Of a stretch of DNA of 36,193 nt, positions 1 to 8,643 are shown in pieces. Position 1 is the stretch's first letter. Every line of letters begins with the position of its first letter. The translations under genes and the position numbers were made by a program. The stretch is taken from positions 1-36,193 of the forward strand of contig NZ_JACBGN010000051.1 of NCBI RefSeq assembly GCF_013401435.1, in the 5' to 3' direction. This DNA comes from Streptomyces sp. BR123. GTDB lineage: Bacteria > Actinomycetota > Actinomycetes > Streptomycetales > Streptomycetaceae. The notes below the pieces were generated by a model that was given only the letters and a program-made list of their open reading frames with translations, was not told the origin of the DNA and searched no databases.

Positions 1-169
1 GTCGGGCGGGGCCCGGGGGGCGGGGTCGTGGCGCACGGATGGCGGGACCGGGGGAGAAGCACCTTGAAGCGTGCGGGACAATGGAGCACGGAATGCATCC
101 CCCGGGGAGACCCCCCGGAAGCCCCGGCCGGGGCGGCGCTCGGCCGGGTAGACGTGAGGCGGAGTTTTC

Positions 170-1609
170 GTGACCCGGATCGTGATCATCGGCGGCGGAC
201 CCGGCGGGTATGAGGCGGCCCTCGTGGGGGCCCAGCTCGGCGCGGAGGTGACCGTCGTCGACTGCGACGGCCTCGGCGGGGCCTCGGTCCTCACCGACTG
301 CGTGCCCTCCAAGACCCTCATCGCGACGGCCGAGGTCATGACGAACTTCGACTCCTCGTACGAGGAGCTCGGCATCGTCGTCGCCGACGACACCCCGCCC
401 CTCGAGCAGGCCGCCCGCATCATCGGCGTGGACCTCGGCAAGGTGAACCGCCGCGTCAAGCGCCTCGCGCTCGCCCAGTCCCACGACATCACCGCCTCCG
501 TGACCCGGGCCGGCGCCCGTGTCATCCGCGGCCGCGGCCGGCTCGGCGGCCCCCAGGGCATCGACGGCACGCGCGACGTCATCGTCACCGCCGCCGACGG
601 CACCGAGACCGTCCTGACCGCCGAATGCGTGCTGATCGCGACCGGCGGCACCCCGCGCGAGATCCCGGACGCCATGCCCGACGGCGAGCGCATCCTCAAC
701 TGGACCCAGGTCTACGACCTGGACGAGCTCCCCGAGGAGCTCATCGTGGTCGGCTCCGGCGTCACCGGTGCCGAGTTCGCCGGCGCGTACCAGGCCCTCG
801 GCTCCCGCGTCACCCTGATCTCCTCCCGCGACCGCGTCCTCCCCGGTGAGGACCCCGACGCCGCCGCCGTCCTCGAAGACGTCTTCCGCCGCCGCGGCAT
901 GAACGTCATCGGGCGCGCCCGCGCCGAATCCGCCAAGCGCGTCGGCGACCGCGTCGAGGTCACCCTCTCCGACGGCCGCGTCGTCACCGGCACCCACTGC
1001 CTCATGGCGGTCGGCGCCATCCCCAACACCAAGGGCATGAACCTGGAGGAGTCCGGGGTCAAGCTCAAGGAGTCCGGCCACATCTGGACCGACAAGGTCT
1101 CCCGTACGACCGCCCCCGGCGTGTACGCGGCCGGCGACGTCACCGGCATCTTCGCCCTCGCCTCCGTCGCCGCCATGCAGGGCCGCATCGCCATGTACCA
1201 CTTCCTCGGCGACGCGGTCACCCCGCTCAACCTCAAGACGGTCTCCTCGAACGTCTTCACCGACCCCGAGATCGCCACCGTCGGCTACACCCAGGCCGAC
1301 GTCGACGCCGGCCGGATCGACGCCCGCGTCGTCAAGCTCCCGCTGCTGCGCAACGCCCGCGCCAAGATGCAGGGCATCCGCGACGGCTTCGTGAAGCTGT
1401 TCTGCCGCCCCGGCACCGGGATCGTCGTCGGCGGCGTGGTCGTCTCGCCGCGCGCCAGCGAACTGATCCACCCGATCTCGATCGCCGTCGACAACAACCT
1501 GACCGTGGAGCAGATCGCAAACGCGTTCACCGTGTACCCCTCCCTGTCGGGATCGATCGCCGAGGTCGCGCGCCAGCTGCACACCCGCAAGACCGGCACC
1601 GAGGCCTGA
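170..1609 (+). CDS. NAD(P)H-quinone dehydrogenase, LpdA-like flavoprotein disulfide reductase family
   Basis: A 479-residue FAD/NAD(P)-binding protein of the pyridine nucleotide-disulfide oxidoreductase family. Seen: N-terminal dinucleotide motif IGGGPGGYEAA (residues 7-17), second nucleotide motif VGSGVTGAEFAG near 195, FAD-contacting YAAGDVTG near 320, and the C-terminal dimerisation domain. The redox-active CxxxxC of lipoamide dehydrogenases is broken: Ser39 replaces the first Cys, Cys44 remains (GASVLTDCVPSK). The catalytic His-Glu pair of the usual HPHPTLSE is also absent (TVYPSLSGS). Known: Mycobacterium tuberculosis LpdA (Rv3303c) has comparable losses and reduces quinones rather than lipoamide. 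Inferred: a cytosolic NAD(P)H-quinone reductase, not an E3 subunit. Start is GTG 170, preceded by a GGCGGAG-like site. No 2-oxoacid dehydrogenase genes are nearby. Confidence 0.88.
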   Translation: MTRIVIIGGGPGGYEAALVGAQLGAEVTVVDCDGLGGASVLTDCVPSKTLIATAEVMTNFDSSYEELGIVVADDTPPLEQAARIIGVDLGKVNRRVKRLALAQSHDITASVTRAGARVIRGRGRLGGPQGIDGTRDVIVTAADGTETVLTAECVLIATGGTPREIPDAMPDGERILNWTQVYDLDELPEELIVVGSGVTGAEFAGAYQALGSRVTLISSRDRVLPGEDPDAAAVLEDVFRRRGMNVIGRARAESAKRVGDRVEVTLSDGRVVTGTHCLMAVGAIPNTKGMNLEESGVKLKESGHIWTDKVSRTTAPGVYAAGDVTGIFALASVAAMQGRIAMYHFLGDAVTPLNLKTVSSNVFTDPEIATVGYTQADVDAGRIDARVVKLPLLRNARAKMQGIRDGFVKLFCRPGTGIVVGGVVVSPRASELIHPISIAVDNNLTVEQIANAFTVYPSLSGSIAEVARQLHTRKTGTEA

Positions 1610-1634
1610 TCCGGGCCTCCCGGGGCCACAACCT

Positions 1635-1651
1635 CCCCTTTTCGCAAGGGG
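1635..1651 (+). terminator. Short stem-loop after the quinone reductase gene
   Basis: CCCCTT (1635-1640) pairs with AAGGGG (1646-1651) around a TTCGC loop, 25 nt after the stop codon. The stem is only 6 bp and no T-run follows, so termination is possible but weakly supported. Confidence 0.3.
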
Positions 1652-1760
1652 ACTTGGGGCAGGGCGCCGGTGCGCGGCGGTGTGTTCACGCACTCGTCCG
1701 GCCGCGTATACCACTAAGTGCCCTGCCTTATGGACAACTTCGGTATTCCGGCGCAAGGAG

Positions 1761-1790
1761 CTGAAACCAGACGGTCGCCCGGGTTACTGT
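1761..1790 (+). promoter_or_regulatory. Candidate leaderless promoter of the DeoR-family gene
   Basis: CTGAAA (1761-1766, 4/6 to TTGACA), an 18-nt spacer, then TACTGT (1785-1790). The -10 hexamer ends 7 nt before GTG 1798, placing the predicted transcript start at the start codon. There is no Shine-Dalgarno between them. Confidence 0.42.
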
Positions 1791-1797
1791 CAGTTTC

Positions 1798-2748
1798 GTG
1801 TTCGCTGCAGAACGTCGCCAGTTGATCCTCGAAATGGTGCGGGCGAACGGAGCCGTGTCGCTCCGTGAACTCGCCCGCGTGGTCCAGACCTCCGAAGTGA
1901 CCGTACGCCGGGACGTGCGGGCACTGGAGGCAGAAGGACTCCTCGACCGCCGGCACGGCGGTGCTGTACTGCCCGGAGGCTTCACGCGGGAATCCGGGTT
2001 CCCGCAAAAGTCCCATCTCGCGACGGCCGAGAAGACCGCCATCGCCGACGTCGCCGCCGGCCTCGTCGAGGAAGGCGAGGCCGTCGTCGTCGGCGCGGGC
2101 ACCACCACCCAGGAGCTGGCCCGTCGGCTCGCCCGGGTGCCGGGCCTCACCGTCGTCACCAACTCCCTGCTCGTCGCCCAGGCGCTGGCCCACGCCAACC
2201 GGGTCGAGGTCGTCATGACCGGCGGCACCCTGCGCGGGTCCAACTACGCGCTCGTCGGCAGCGGCGCCGAACAGTCGCTGCAGGGCCTGCGGGTCTCCCG
2301 CGCCTTCCTGTCGGGCAGCGGCCTCACCGCGGAGCGGGGCCTGTCCACGTCCAACATGCTGTCGGCGAGCGTCGACCGGGCGCTGGTGCAGGCCGCGGCG
2401 GAGGTGGTGGTGCTCGCGGACCACACCAAGCTCGGCACCGACACGATGTTCCAGACGGTCCCGACCGATGTCATGACCCGTCTGGTCACGGACGAGCCGC
2501 CGACGCACGATGACCGGGCGGCCGCTGAGCTGCAGGCGCTCGCCGACCAAGGGGTGCAGATCACCGTGGCCGGGGCGGTTGCGCCCGCGGGGCCGCTGGA
2601 AGGGGGCATGGCCGGGCGGCGGCCGCGGCGGGACGCACCGCTGCCGGTGCAGCGCCGCGGGGCCCCCGGCCTGCGCAGTGCGCCCGCCGCCGCCCTGCTG
2701 GAGCCGCCGCCGGGCGACCGCCGCGTAGCCGACCTCCGCCGCCGCTGA
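1798..2748 (+). CDS. DeoR/GlpR-family transcriptional regulator
   Basis: A 316-residue regulator. The N-terminal DeoR winged helix spans residues about 3-56: RRQLILEMV, then the recognition helix in SEVTVRRDVRALEAEGLLDRRHGG. The C-terminal DeoR sensor domain (about 75-235) carries the family's VGAGTTTQELAR, TNSLLVAQAL and MTGGTLR segments; this fold binds sugar phosphates in characterised members. The last 60 or so residues are a Pro/Arg/Ala-rich tail that most DeoR proteins (about 250-260 residues) lack. The start GTG 1798 lies 7 nt after a TACTGT hexamer and has no ribosome-binding site, suggesting a leaderless mRNA. No sugar-catabolic operon is adjacent, so the target regulon cannot be named. 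Confidence 0.88.
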   Translation: MFAAERRQLILEMVRANGAVSLRELARVVQTSEVTVRRDVRALEAEGLLDRRHGGAVLPGGFTRESGFPQKSHLATAEKTAIADVAAGLVEEGEAVVVGAGTTTQELARRLARVPGLTVVTNSLLVAQALAHANRVEVVMTGGTLRGSNYALVGSGAEQSLQGLRVSRAFLSGSGLTAERGLSTSNMLSASVDRALVQAAAEVVVLADHTKLGTDTMFQTVPTDVMTRLVTDEPPTHDDRAAAELQALADQGVQITVAGAVAPAGPLEGGMAGRRPRRDAPLPVQRRGAPGLRSAPAAALLEPPPGDRRVADLRRR

Positions 2749-2755
2749 CACCTGG

Positions 2756-2779
2756 CCGGGCGTCGCCGACCCCGCCCGG
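2756..2779. terminator. Weak hairpin downstream of the DeoR gene
   Basis: CCGGGCG (2756-2762) is complementary to CGCCCGG (2773-2779) with a 10-nt loop. It starts 8 nt after the DeoR stop codon. There is no T-run. Confidence 0.25.
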
Positions 2780-3183
2780 GCGCCAATGACCCCGGAACCG
2801 CCACTGAGCCCGGCACCGCCGCTGCCGCCGGCCACCGCTCCGCGCCGCCGGGGCCGCGGCCGTACGTCCGGCCCCACCTCGGCGGCCCTGCTGCCGCTGC
2901 GCGGAGCCTTTCCCTCACCCGACCCCTCCCCGAAACCGAGCTCCGCCCGCACCCCCGCGCCTCGAACGCCGGCGAGGCATCGATCACGGTCGGCCGGACG
3001 ACGATCGTTCTCTGCGCGTTCCCGGCAGCCGTGTCGCTTGCCGGGTCGGCGAGGCGCATTCTTGAGACGAGACCCCAGGTACGGGTTCGGGTCGGGTTCC
3101 GTTCGGCCCGGGCGCGGGCCCAGCCCCGTCCTACGGCAGTGCCGGACCAGGGTTGCGCAGGCCGCGCGTTTGGAGGCACTTGG
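2780..3183. other. Gene-free stretch before the SpoIIE phosphatase gene
   Basis: About 400 bp with open frames in several phases but no start preceded by a ribosome-binding site and no recognisable domain. It contains a short G/T-rich direct repetition of GGGTTC around 3078-3100. I see no convincing -35/-10 pair for the downstream gene. Confidence 0.5.
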
Positions 3184-4383
3184 ATGGCAGCCGGACAGCG
3201 CGGGGATCCGGATCGCTCCGAGAGTTTCGGCGAGGAGCTGTTGGGCGGGCTCCTGGACCTCGCCCCGGAGCTGCCGCCCCATCGGGTCGGTCCGGTCCTG
3301 GCCGGCGCGGTGGCCCGGCTGGGAGGCCGGCAGCCGCAGATCCTCCTCCAGGACTACGGGCAGGAGAAGCTGGTCCCTCTGGTGGGCGAGGGGCTGGAGG
3401 GTGGTGAACCGCTGCGCATAGACCGCTCGGCGGCGGGCCGGTGTTTTCTCACGTTCCGGCCGGTCGAGCGCGTGCTGAGCGACGGGGTAAGGGTCTATGT
3501 GCCGATGTGGGACGGTGGCGACCAGGCCGGCGTCCTGGCCGTCACCCTGGACCGGGTCGATGAGGACGATCGCCGTATCCTGCGCAGGATCGCGGGTCTG
3601 ATCGCCGACATGATGCAGACCAAGAACGGCTACACCGACCTCTTCTTCCGCACCCGGCGCAGCAAGTCGATGAGCGTTGCCGCGGAGATCCAGTGGTCGC
3701 TCATGCCACCACTCGTCATGGTGACGCCGCGCGTCACCATCGCCGGAGTCCTGGAGCCCGCCTACGACGTGGCGGGCGACAGCTTCGACTACGCGCTGAA
3801 CGGGAACACCTTCCACCTCGCCATGATCGACGCCATGGGACACGGCCTGAACGCGGCCACGATGGCCACCGTCGCCATCGGTGCCTATCGGCACGCCCGC
3901 CGGATGAGCATCGAGCTCTCCGAGATCTATCTCTTCATGGACCGGGCGGTTGCCGAGCAGTTCGCCCCCGACCACTTCGTCACCGCGCAGATGATGCGCC
4001 TGGACACCGGCACGGGCCACCTCCAGTGGGTCAATGCCGGCCACCCTGCTCCCATGCTGATTCGCGGGCACCGCGTCGTACGCCGACTGGACAGTCCCAC
4101 GACCCTGCCCGTCGGCTTCGGAGGAGCACAGCCGCAGGTCAGCGAAGTGGCGCTCGAACCGGGGGACCGCATCCTCTGCTTCACCGACGGGTTGATCGAG
4201 GAACACGAGAGCGGGCAGGAGCAGTTCGGCGAGGATCAGCTGATCGACTGGGTGAACCGACTGGAGAAGACGGACCGAGGGGTCCGCGCGGTGGCACGGG
4301 ACCTCTCCCACACGCTCAAGCGGGCACGCGGCGAGGTCACCTCGGACGACGCCACCCTCGTCCTGGTCGAGTGGCGCGGATGA
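3184..4383 (+). CDS. SpoIIE-type PP2C serine/threonine phosphatase
   Basis: A 399-residue protein. The N-terminal ~160 residues look like a GAF-type sensory region. The C-terminal ~230 residues are a PPM/SpoIIE phosphatase domain starting at AAEIQWSLMPP, with metal-binding acidic motifs VAGDSFDY and MIDAMGHGLNAA, then NAGHPAPMLIRG, LPVGFGG, LCFTDGLIEE and SDDATLVLVEW. The family dephosphorylates anti-anti-sigma factors (SpoIIAA/RsbV type). The open frame extends upstream to 3031, but ATG 3184 has GGAGG at 3172-3176 with a 7-nt spacer and begins the conserved part. No RsbW-type kinase or STAS partner is in the window, so its substrate is encoded elsewhere. A DUF5994 gene follows by 225 bp. Confidence 0.87.
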   Translation: MAAGQRGDPDRSESFGEELLGGLLDLAPELPPHRVGPVLAGAVARLGGRQPQILLQDYGQEKLVPLVGEGLEGGEPLRIDRSAAGRCFLTFRPVERVLSDGVRVYVPMWDGGDQAGVLAVTLDRVDEDDRRILRRIAGLIADMMQTKNGYTDLFFRTRRSKSMSVAAEIQWSLMPPLVMVTPRVTIAGVLEPAYDVAGDSFDYALNGNTFHLAMIDAMGHGLNAATMATVAIGAYRHARRMSIELSEIYLFMDRAVAEQFAPDHFVTAQMMRLDTGTGHLQWVNAGHPAPMLIRGHRVVRRLDSPTTLPVGFGGAQPQVSEVALEPGDRILCFTDGLIEEHESGQEQFGEDQLIDWVNRLEKTDRGVRAVARDLSHTLKRARGEVTSDDATLVLVEWRG

Positions 4384-4608
4384 CGCAGGGGCCGAGCGGG
4401 ACGGGCAGGGGCGGTGTGAGGGCCGCGAGCGTCGGCCGGGCCGTGTTCCCCCGGGGAAGCCACTGATCCCACTTCTCGTCAGTCCCACCACGGCGCGGAG
4501 TAGACTGGGATTACCGGGAGTAACTCGCGCACCCGCTCCCACGCGGACGTCGTTTCCGGCGATCAAAACACGGGCTGCCGCAAGGCGGCCGGGAATGAGT
4601 TCGCGATC

Positions 4609-5160
4609 ATGACTGCCACCACTCCCCTGGTCTCGGCCCGTTTGGCCCTGACGCCGAAGACTGCCCTCGCCGGCCTGTTGGACGGGGCCTGGTGGCCCCG
4701 ATCCCGAGATCTCGCAGCCGAGCTTCCGCCACTGGTCGACGCGCTGGAGGGCCGCTTCGGACGCATCACCCGCGTCATGGTGAACCCCACCTGCTGGCCC
4801 GTCGTACCGCACAAGGTTCCCGTCGCAGGACACACCGTGCACGTGGGCTGGTTCACGGAACAGGATTCCGACAAGATGATCCTGCTCTCCTACAGTGTCG
4901 GCCGCTGCGACCTGCTGGTGATCCCGCCCGAGACCCATCCTGCCGCCGCAGCCCGGCTCATGACCGCCGCCTCCCTCCCCGGCAACGTCCGGGCCGTCGG
5001 CACCCTCATGACCGACGAAGCCGCAGCCGGCCTCCGTATCCGAAAGGCCAGAAGCAGCGAGGCTGCCCGTGAGGCGGGCGGCAGGGAGGCCATGTCGCCC
5101 GAGCGGCACCCGGTCGTCGGAGCACGGATGATCGCGCTGCCGTGGAACCGGTGGAGGTGA
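4609..5160 (+). CDS. DUF5994 family protein
   Basis: A 183-residue soluble protein recognised by the conserved core RLALTPKTALAGLLDGAWW, WPRSRDLAAELPPLVDAL, NPTCWPVVPHKVPVAG and VGRCDLLVIPPETHP. These are typical of the actinobacterial DUF5994 family, which often occurs in several copies per Streptomyces genome and has no established function. The last ~40 residues (from about 140) are low-complexity and poorly conserved in appearance. No transmembrane segment or signal peptide is visible. ATG 4609 lacks a strong ribosome-binding site; GGGAATGAG lies about 10 nt upstream. The position behind a SpoIIE phosphatase hints at a stress-response context, which is inference only. Confidence 0.78.
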   Translation: MTATTPLVSARLALTPKTALAGLLDGAWWPRSRDLAAELPPLVDALEGRFGRITRVMVNPTCWPVVPHKVPVAGHTVHVGWFTEQDSDKMILLSYSVGRCDLLVIPPETHPAAAARLMTAASLPGNVRAVGTLMTDEAAAGLRIRKARSSEAAREAGGREAMSPERHPVVGARMIALPWNRWR

Positions 5161-5271
5161 GCCTGAAGATGGGCCTTGCGCCCTCCCGGCAGGGGCAGGC
5201 GGTCTCCTCCTCCCGCCGACCGCACCGACTGCGACGGTGGGCAAGGTCGTCATCGAGGCCCGGTACGACGG

Positions 5272-5309
5272 CGAACGCCGGCGGCTGGGAATCAGCTCGC
5301 CGGCGTTCG
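5272..5309. terminator. Bidirectional terminator between DUF5994 and accA2
   Basis: A perfect 12-bp inverted repeat: CGAACGCCGGCG (5272-5283) and CGCCGGCGTTCG (5298-5309), with a further GCT/AGC pairing inside (5284-5286, 5294-5296). It sits between two convergent genes, 13 nt from the accA2 stop codon. There is no T-run, as is usual for Streptomyces. Confidence 0.65.
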
Positions 5310-5322
5310 GAGGTGCGGGGCG

Positions 5323-7086
5323 TCAGTCCTTGATCTCGCAGATCGCGGCGCCCGACGTGAGGGAGGCGCCGACCTCGGCCGTCAGGCCGACGATCGTGCC
5401 GGAGCGGTGCGCGTTCAGCGGCTGCTCCATCTTCATCGCCTCCAGGACGACGATCAGGTCGCCCTCGTTGACCTGCTGGCCCTCCTCGACCGCGACCTTG
5501 ACGATCGTGCCCTGCATGGGCGAGGCGAGGGTGTCGCCCGAGGCGGCCGGGCCGGACTTCTTCGCGACGCGGCGCTTCGGCTTGGCGCCGCCCGCCGCGG
5601 CCGTACGGGCCAGGGTCATGCCCAGGGAGGACGGGAGGGAGACCTCCAGGCGCTTGCCGCCGACCTCGACGATGACCGTCTCGCGGCCCGGCTCCTCCTC
5701 GGCCTCGTCCGCGACGGGGGCGGCGAAGGCCGGGATCTCGTTGACGAACTCGGTCTCGATCCAGCGGGTGTGGACCTTGAACGGGGTGCCGTCGGCCGGG
5801 GCGAACGCCGGGTCGACGACGACCGCGCGGTGGAAGGGGATGGCCGTGGCCATGCCCTCGACCTCGAACTCGGCCAGAGCGCGGGCCGCACGCTGCAGGG
5901 CCTGCTCGCGGGTGGCGCCGGTCACGATCAGCTTGGCCAGCAGGGAGTCCCAGGCCGGGCCGATGACCGAGCCGGACTCCACGCCCGCGTCGAGGCGGAC
6001 GCCGGGGCCGGACGGCGCGTTGAACTTGGTGACCGTGCCGGGGGCCGGCAGGAAGCCCCGGCCCGGGTCCTCGCCGTTGATGCGGAACTCGAAGGAGTGG
6101 CCGCGCAGCACCGGGTCGCCGTAGCCGAGCTCCTCGCCGTCGGCGATGCGGAACATCTCGCGGACCAGGTCGATGCCGGTGACCTCTTCCGTCACCGGGT
6201 GCTCGACCTGGAGGCGGGTGTTGACCTCCAGGAAGGAGATCGTCCCGTCGAGGCCGACGAGGAACTCGACGGTGCCGGCGCCGACGTAGCCGGCTTCCTT
6301 CAGGATGGCCTTCGAGGCGGCGTACAGCTCGGCGTTCTGCTCCTTGGAGAGGAACGGTGCGGGGGCCTCCTCCACGAGCTTCTGGTGGCGGCGCTGCAGC
6401 GAGCAGTCACGGGTGGAGACGACGACCACGTTGCCGTGGCTGTCGGCCAGGCACTGGGTCTCGACGTGGCGCGGCTTGTCGAGGTAGCGCTCGACGAAGC
6501 ACTCGCCGCGGCCGAAGGCGGCGACGGCCTCGCGGACGGCGGACTCGTACAGCTCCGGCACCTCGTCGAGGGTGCGGGCGACCTTCAGGCCGCGGCCGCC
6601 GCCGCCGAAGGCGGCCTTGATGGCGATCGGCAGGCCGTGCTCCTTGGCGAACGCGACGACCTCTTCGGCGCCCGACACCGGGTCGGGGGTGCCGGCGACG
6701 AGCGGGGCGCCGGCGCGCTGCGCGATGTGCCGGGCGGCCACCTTGTCGCCGAGGTCGCGGATGGCCTGCGGCGGCGGGCCGATCCAGGTCAGGCCCGCGT
6801 CCATGACGGCCTGCGCGAATTCGGCGTTCTCGGAGAGGAAGCCGTATCCGGGGTGGATGGCGTCCGCGCCGGAATCGGCGGCGGCCTGCAGGACCTTGGA
6901 GATGTCCAGGTAGCTGGCGGCCGGGGTGTCACCGCCCAACGCGAAAGCTTCGTCGGCCGCGCGGACGTGCAGGGCGTCCCGGTCCGGGTCGGCGTAGACG
7001 GCTACGCTCGCGATCCCGGCATCCCGGCAGGCCCGAGCAACGCGGACAGCGATTTCGCCACGGTTGGCGATGAGCACCTTGCGCAC
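5323..7086 (-). CDS. accA2: Acyl-CoA carboxylase alpha subunit (biotin carboxylase + biotin carboxyl carrier)
   Basis: A 587-residue protein. The biotin carboxylase N-domain begins [22 protein letters not shown]. The ATP-grasp domain carries the glycine-rich loop [12 protein letters not shown] near 160 and the [14 protein letters not shown] signature near 290, and the BC C-domain runs to about 450. After a linker, the biotinyl domain (about 510-587) carries LEAMKMEQP with Lys552 as the biotinylation site. It makes carboxybiotin from bicarbonate and ATP for the beta subunit, giving malonyl- or methylmalonyl-CoA. Start is GTG 7086 (reverse strand) with GGAGGG 7 nt upstream. The beta and epsilon subunits lie at 9094-10692 and 8859-9074, and BirA, which should biotinylate Lys552, at 10823-11701. 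Confidence 0.95.
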   Translation of the reverse strand: MRKVLIANRGEIAVRVARACRDAGIASVAVYADPDRDALHVRAADEAFALGGDTPAASYLDISKVLQAAADSGADAIHPGYGFLSENAEFAQAVMDAGLTWIGPPPQAIRDLGDKVAARHIAQRAGAPLVAGTPDPVSGAEEVVAFAKEHGLPIAIKAAFGGGGRGLKVARTLDEVPELYESAVREAVAAFGRGECFVERYLDKPRHVETQCLADSHGNVVVVSTRDCSLQRRHQKLVEEAPAPFLSKEQNAELYAASKAILKEAGYVGAGTVEFLVGLDGTISFLEVNTRLQVEHPVTEEVTGIDLVREMFRIADGEELGYGDPVLRGHSFEFRINGEDPGRGFLPAPGTVTKFNAPSGPGVRLDAGVESGSVIGPAWDSLLAKLIVTGATREQALQRAARALAEFEVEGMATAIPFHRAVVVDPAFAPADGTPFKVHTRWIETEFVNEIPAFAAPVADEAEEEPGRETVIVEVGGKRLEVSLPSSLGMTLARTAAAGGAKPKRRVAKKSGPAASGDTLASPMQGTIVKVAVEEGQQVNEGDLIVVLEAMKMEQPLNAHRSGTIVGLTAEVGASLTSGAAICEIKD

Positions 7087-7112
7087 GATGGCTCCCTCCT
7101 TGAAACAAGCTG

Positions 7113-7142
7113 AGTTTAGGGACTGCCCACACGGCCTTTCGA
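7113..7142 (-). promoter_or_regulatory. Candidate accA2 promoter
   Basis: On the reverse strand, TCGAAA (7142-7137, 4/6 to TTGACA), an 18-nt spacer, then TAAACT (7118-7113). The predicted transcript start leaves a leader of about 20 nt containing the GGAGGG ribosome-binding site. Confidence 0.4.
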
Positions 7143-7414
7143 CCCTTCCCCAGAGGTGACCTTGCCCACACGGAGTGTGATCCGAGGCTGCCTCTGGCGC
7201 GGAAAGTCCTTGTGGAGCCCCAGGTCAAGGGGATCCCCGACTGCACAGTAACCCCGTCAGATAGCCACGGTCTCTGTCCACCCGGTCAGCGGCCCCCGGC
7301 GATTCTTTGTGGATTCCCTACGAACGGCCCACAGATTCTTTGCGCGGCCGCCGCCCGCCCGGCGCTCGGGCACCGCTCGGGCACCCTTTCGCGTAACGAA
7401 CGCGCGCGCACCCC
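7143..7414. other. Divergent intergenic region, relatively AT-rich, with a direct repeat
   Basis: Separates accA2 from the membrane-protein gene. GATTCTTTG occurs at 7301-7309 and 7334-7342, 33 nt apart (about three helical turns), in a locally less GC-rich stretch. I find no gene here. Confidence 0.5.
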
Positions 7415-7443
7415 TTGTCCGTACGTTTACCCGTTAGTAGCCT
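7415..7443 (+). promoter_or_regulatory. Candidate HrdB-type promoter of the membrane-protein gene
   Basis: TTGTCC (7415-7420), exactly 17 nt, then TAGCCT (7438-7443), about 50 nt upstream of GTG 7494. Confidence 0.42.
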
Positions 7444-7493
7444 CCAGGCGTCGAACGGGCTTGTGCCCCGTGGGCCTTGGAGGGTGGGGCGTC

Positions 7494-7964
7494 GTGGATG
7501 CCGTGCTGCGCAGACTCGTGGCCGGGCTGGCGGCCGCCGCGCTCGCCGCCGAGGGGGTGCTGCTCGCCCTCGTCCACTTCGTGCTGGGGCGGACCACGCA
7601 CAACCAGTCGATGTCCATCGCCGGCTCGGACCCCGAGGTCATGGCCGTGGGCACGTATGTGCTCGGGGCGGCCCTCGGGGGCTTCCTCCTGCTGTGCGCG
7701 GTGCTGCTCGCCGTGGCCGCCGTACGGGACCGCGCGCCCGGCCGCTTCGCCCGCGTCGTGCTGATCACCGCCGCCGTCGCGCACGGGCTGCTCGGCGCCC
7801 TCGCCGTCTCGGCGGTGGGCTGGGGCGCCTTCGCGGTGACGATGGCGATCCTGTGCCTGATCGTGCTGGCCCTGACGCTCCACCCGGCCCGGGACGGCCG
7901 GGTGGACGGCCGGGTGGACGGGCTTCAGGAGGCGGCCGGGGGGTTCAGGCCCACAAGTCGGTGA
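7494..7964 (+). CDS. Four-helix integral membrane protein of unknown function
   Basis: A 156-residue protein with four hydrophobic segments: about 10-30, 45-72, 80-103 and 107-130. They are separated by short charged loops ([16 protein letters not shown]), and the tail is hydrophilic. I recognise no family with confidence. Start is GTG 7494 with GGAGG at 7479-7483 (10-nt spacer) and a candidate promoter at 7415-7443; the open frame extends further upstream but into the promoter region. The 3' end overlaps the convergent maf gene by 20 bp, so the two transcripts are antisense to each other at their ends. A near-perfect 12-nt duplication (GGACGGCCGGGT) near the stop gives the repeat GRVDGRVDG. 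Confidence 0.75.
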   Translation: MDAVLRRLVAGLAAAALAAEGVLLALVHFVLGRTTHNQSMSIAGSDPEVMAVGTYVLGAALGGFLLLCAVLLAVAAVRDRAPGRFARVVLITAAVAHGLLGALAVSAVGWGAFAVTMAILCLIVLALTLHPARDGRVDGRVDGLQEAAGGFRPTSR

Positions 7965-8553
7965 TGGACACGCCCAGTTCTCCCAGCAGGGAGCGCAGCA
8001 GCGGCATCGACAGCCCAATGACGTTGCCCGGGTCACCGTCGATGCCCTCGATGAACGGCGACGACAGCCCGTCCAGGGTGAACGCCCCCGCCACGTGCAG
8101 CGGCTCGCCGCTCGCCACGTAGGCCGCGACCTCCGCGTCCGTCGGCTCGCCGAAGTGCACCGTCGTCGATGCCGTCGCCGACACCCGGCGGGCCGAGGCC
8201 GTGTCGATCACGCAGTGCCCGGTGCGCAGGACGCCCGACCGGCCGCGCATGGCCTTCCAGCGTGCCGTGGCCTCGGCGGCGTCCGCCGGCTTGCCGAGCG
8301 CCTCGCCGTCCAGCTCCAGCACCGAGTCGCAGCCGATGACCAGGGCGCCCGCGGCTTCCTCCAGGCCGGCCACGACGGCCGCCTTGGCCTCGGCCAGGGC
8401 CAGGGCCAGCTCGGCCGGGGTGTCCGCGGTCACCGAGTCCTCGTCGAAGTTGCTGACGAGCACGTGCGGGGCGAGCCCGGCCTGTCGCAGCAGGTTGAGC
8501 CGTGCGGGGGAGGCGGACGCGAGGACGAGGGCGTGAGCCGGGGCAGCAGTCAT
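7945..8553 (-). CDS. maf: Maf-family nucleoside triphosphate pyrophosphatase
   Basis: A 202-residue protein with family motifs in order: [18 protein letters not shown] (residues about 9-26), [37 protein letters not shown] (about 72-89), [26 protein letters not shown] and [19 protein letters not shown]. Maf proteins hydrolyse non-canonical or modified nucleoside triphosphates to monophosphate and pyrophosphate in the cytosol. The open frame extends upstream, but ATG 8553 lies exactly 7 nt after TACGAT, a leaderless -10 arrangement; ATG 8562 (three codons earlier) is the alternative, and neither has a Shine-Dalgarno. The C-terminus overlaps the convergent membrane-protein gene by 20 bp. Confidence 0.9.
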   Translation of the reverse strand: MTAAPAHALVLASASPARLNLLRQAGLAPHVLVSNFDEDSVTADTPAELALALAEAKAAVVAGLEEAAGALVIGCDSVLELDGEALGKPADAAEATARWKAMRGRSGVLRTGHCVIDTASARRVSATASTTVHFGEPTDAEVAAYVASGEPLHVAGAFTLDGLSSPFIEGIDGDPGNVIGLSMPLLRSLLGELGVSITDLWA

Positions 8554-8572
8554 GCCCGTCATCGTAGGCGGC

Positions 8573-8643
8573 GGCCCGGAAACCCGGCCCGGGGCCCCGG
8601 TCCGGAAACCCGGTCCGGAAACCGGTCCAGAACGGTCTAGAAC
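8573..8643. repeat. Degenerate 13-bp direct repeats between maf and a small membrane-protein gene
   Basis: Units start at 8573, 8586, 8599, 8612, 8624 and 8634. The clearest are GGTCCGGAAACCC (8599-8611) and GGTCCGGAAACC (8612-8623); the last two shorten to GGTCCAGAAC and GGTCTAGAAC. The final unit contains the stop codon of the 43-residue gene on the reverse strand. Confidence 0.7.

Noticed and set aside
1..169. Short plus-strand frame starting at 28 and running into the quinone reductase gene
   Set aside because: No ribosome-binding site, Arg-rich low-complexity translation and overlap in another frame with a certain gene. I see no gene in this stretch.
1714..5253. A 1179-codon open frame on the minus strand
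   Set aside because: It lies antisense to the DeoR, SpoIIE and DUF5994 genes. Its translation is low-complexity Arg/Gly/Ala/Pro-rich with no domain; long antisense frames are expected from GC-rich third positions.
5176..7113. A 645-codon plus-strand frame over accA2
   Set aside because: Pure mirror of the carboxylase coding sequence. No ribosome-binding site and no homology to any family I know.
7434..8036. Minus-strand 200-codon frame extending across the 7494-7964 gene
   Set aside because: A frame-shifted antisense reading of the membrane-protein gene; no start site and no domain.
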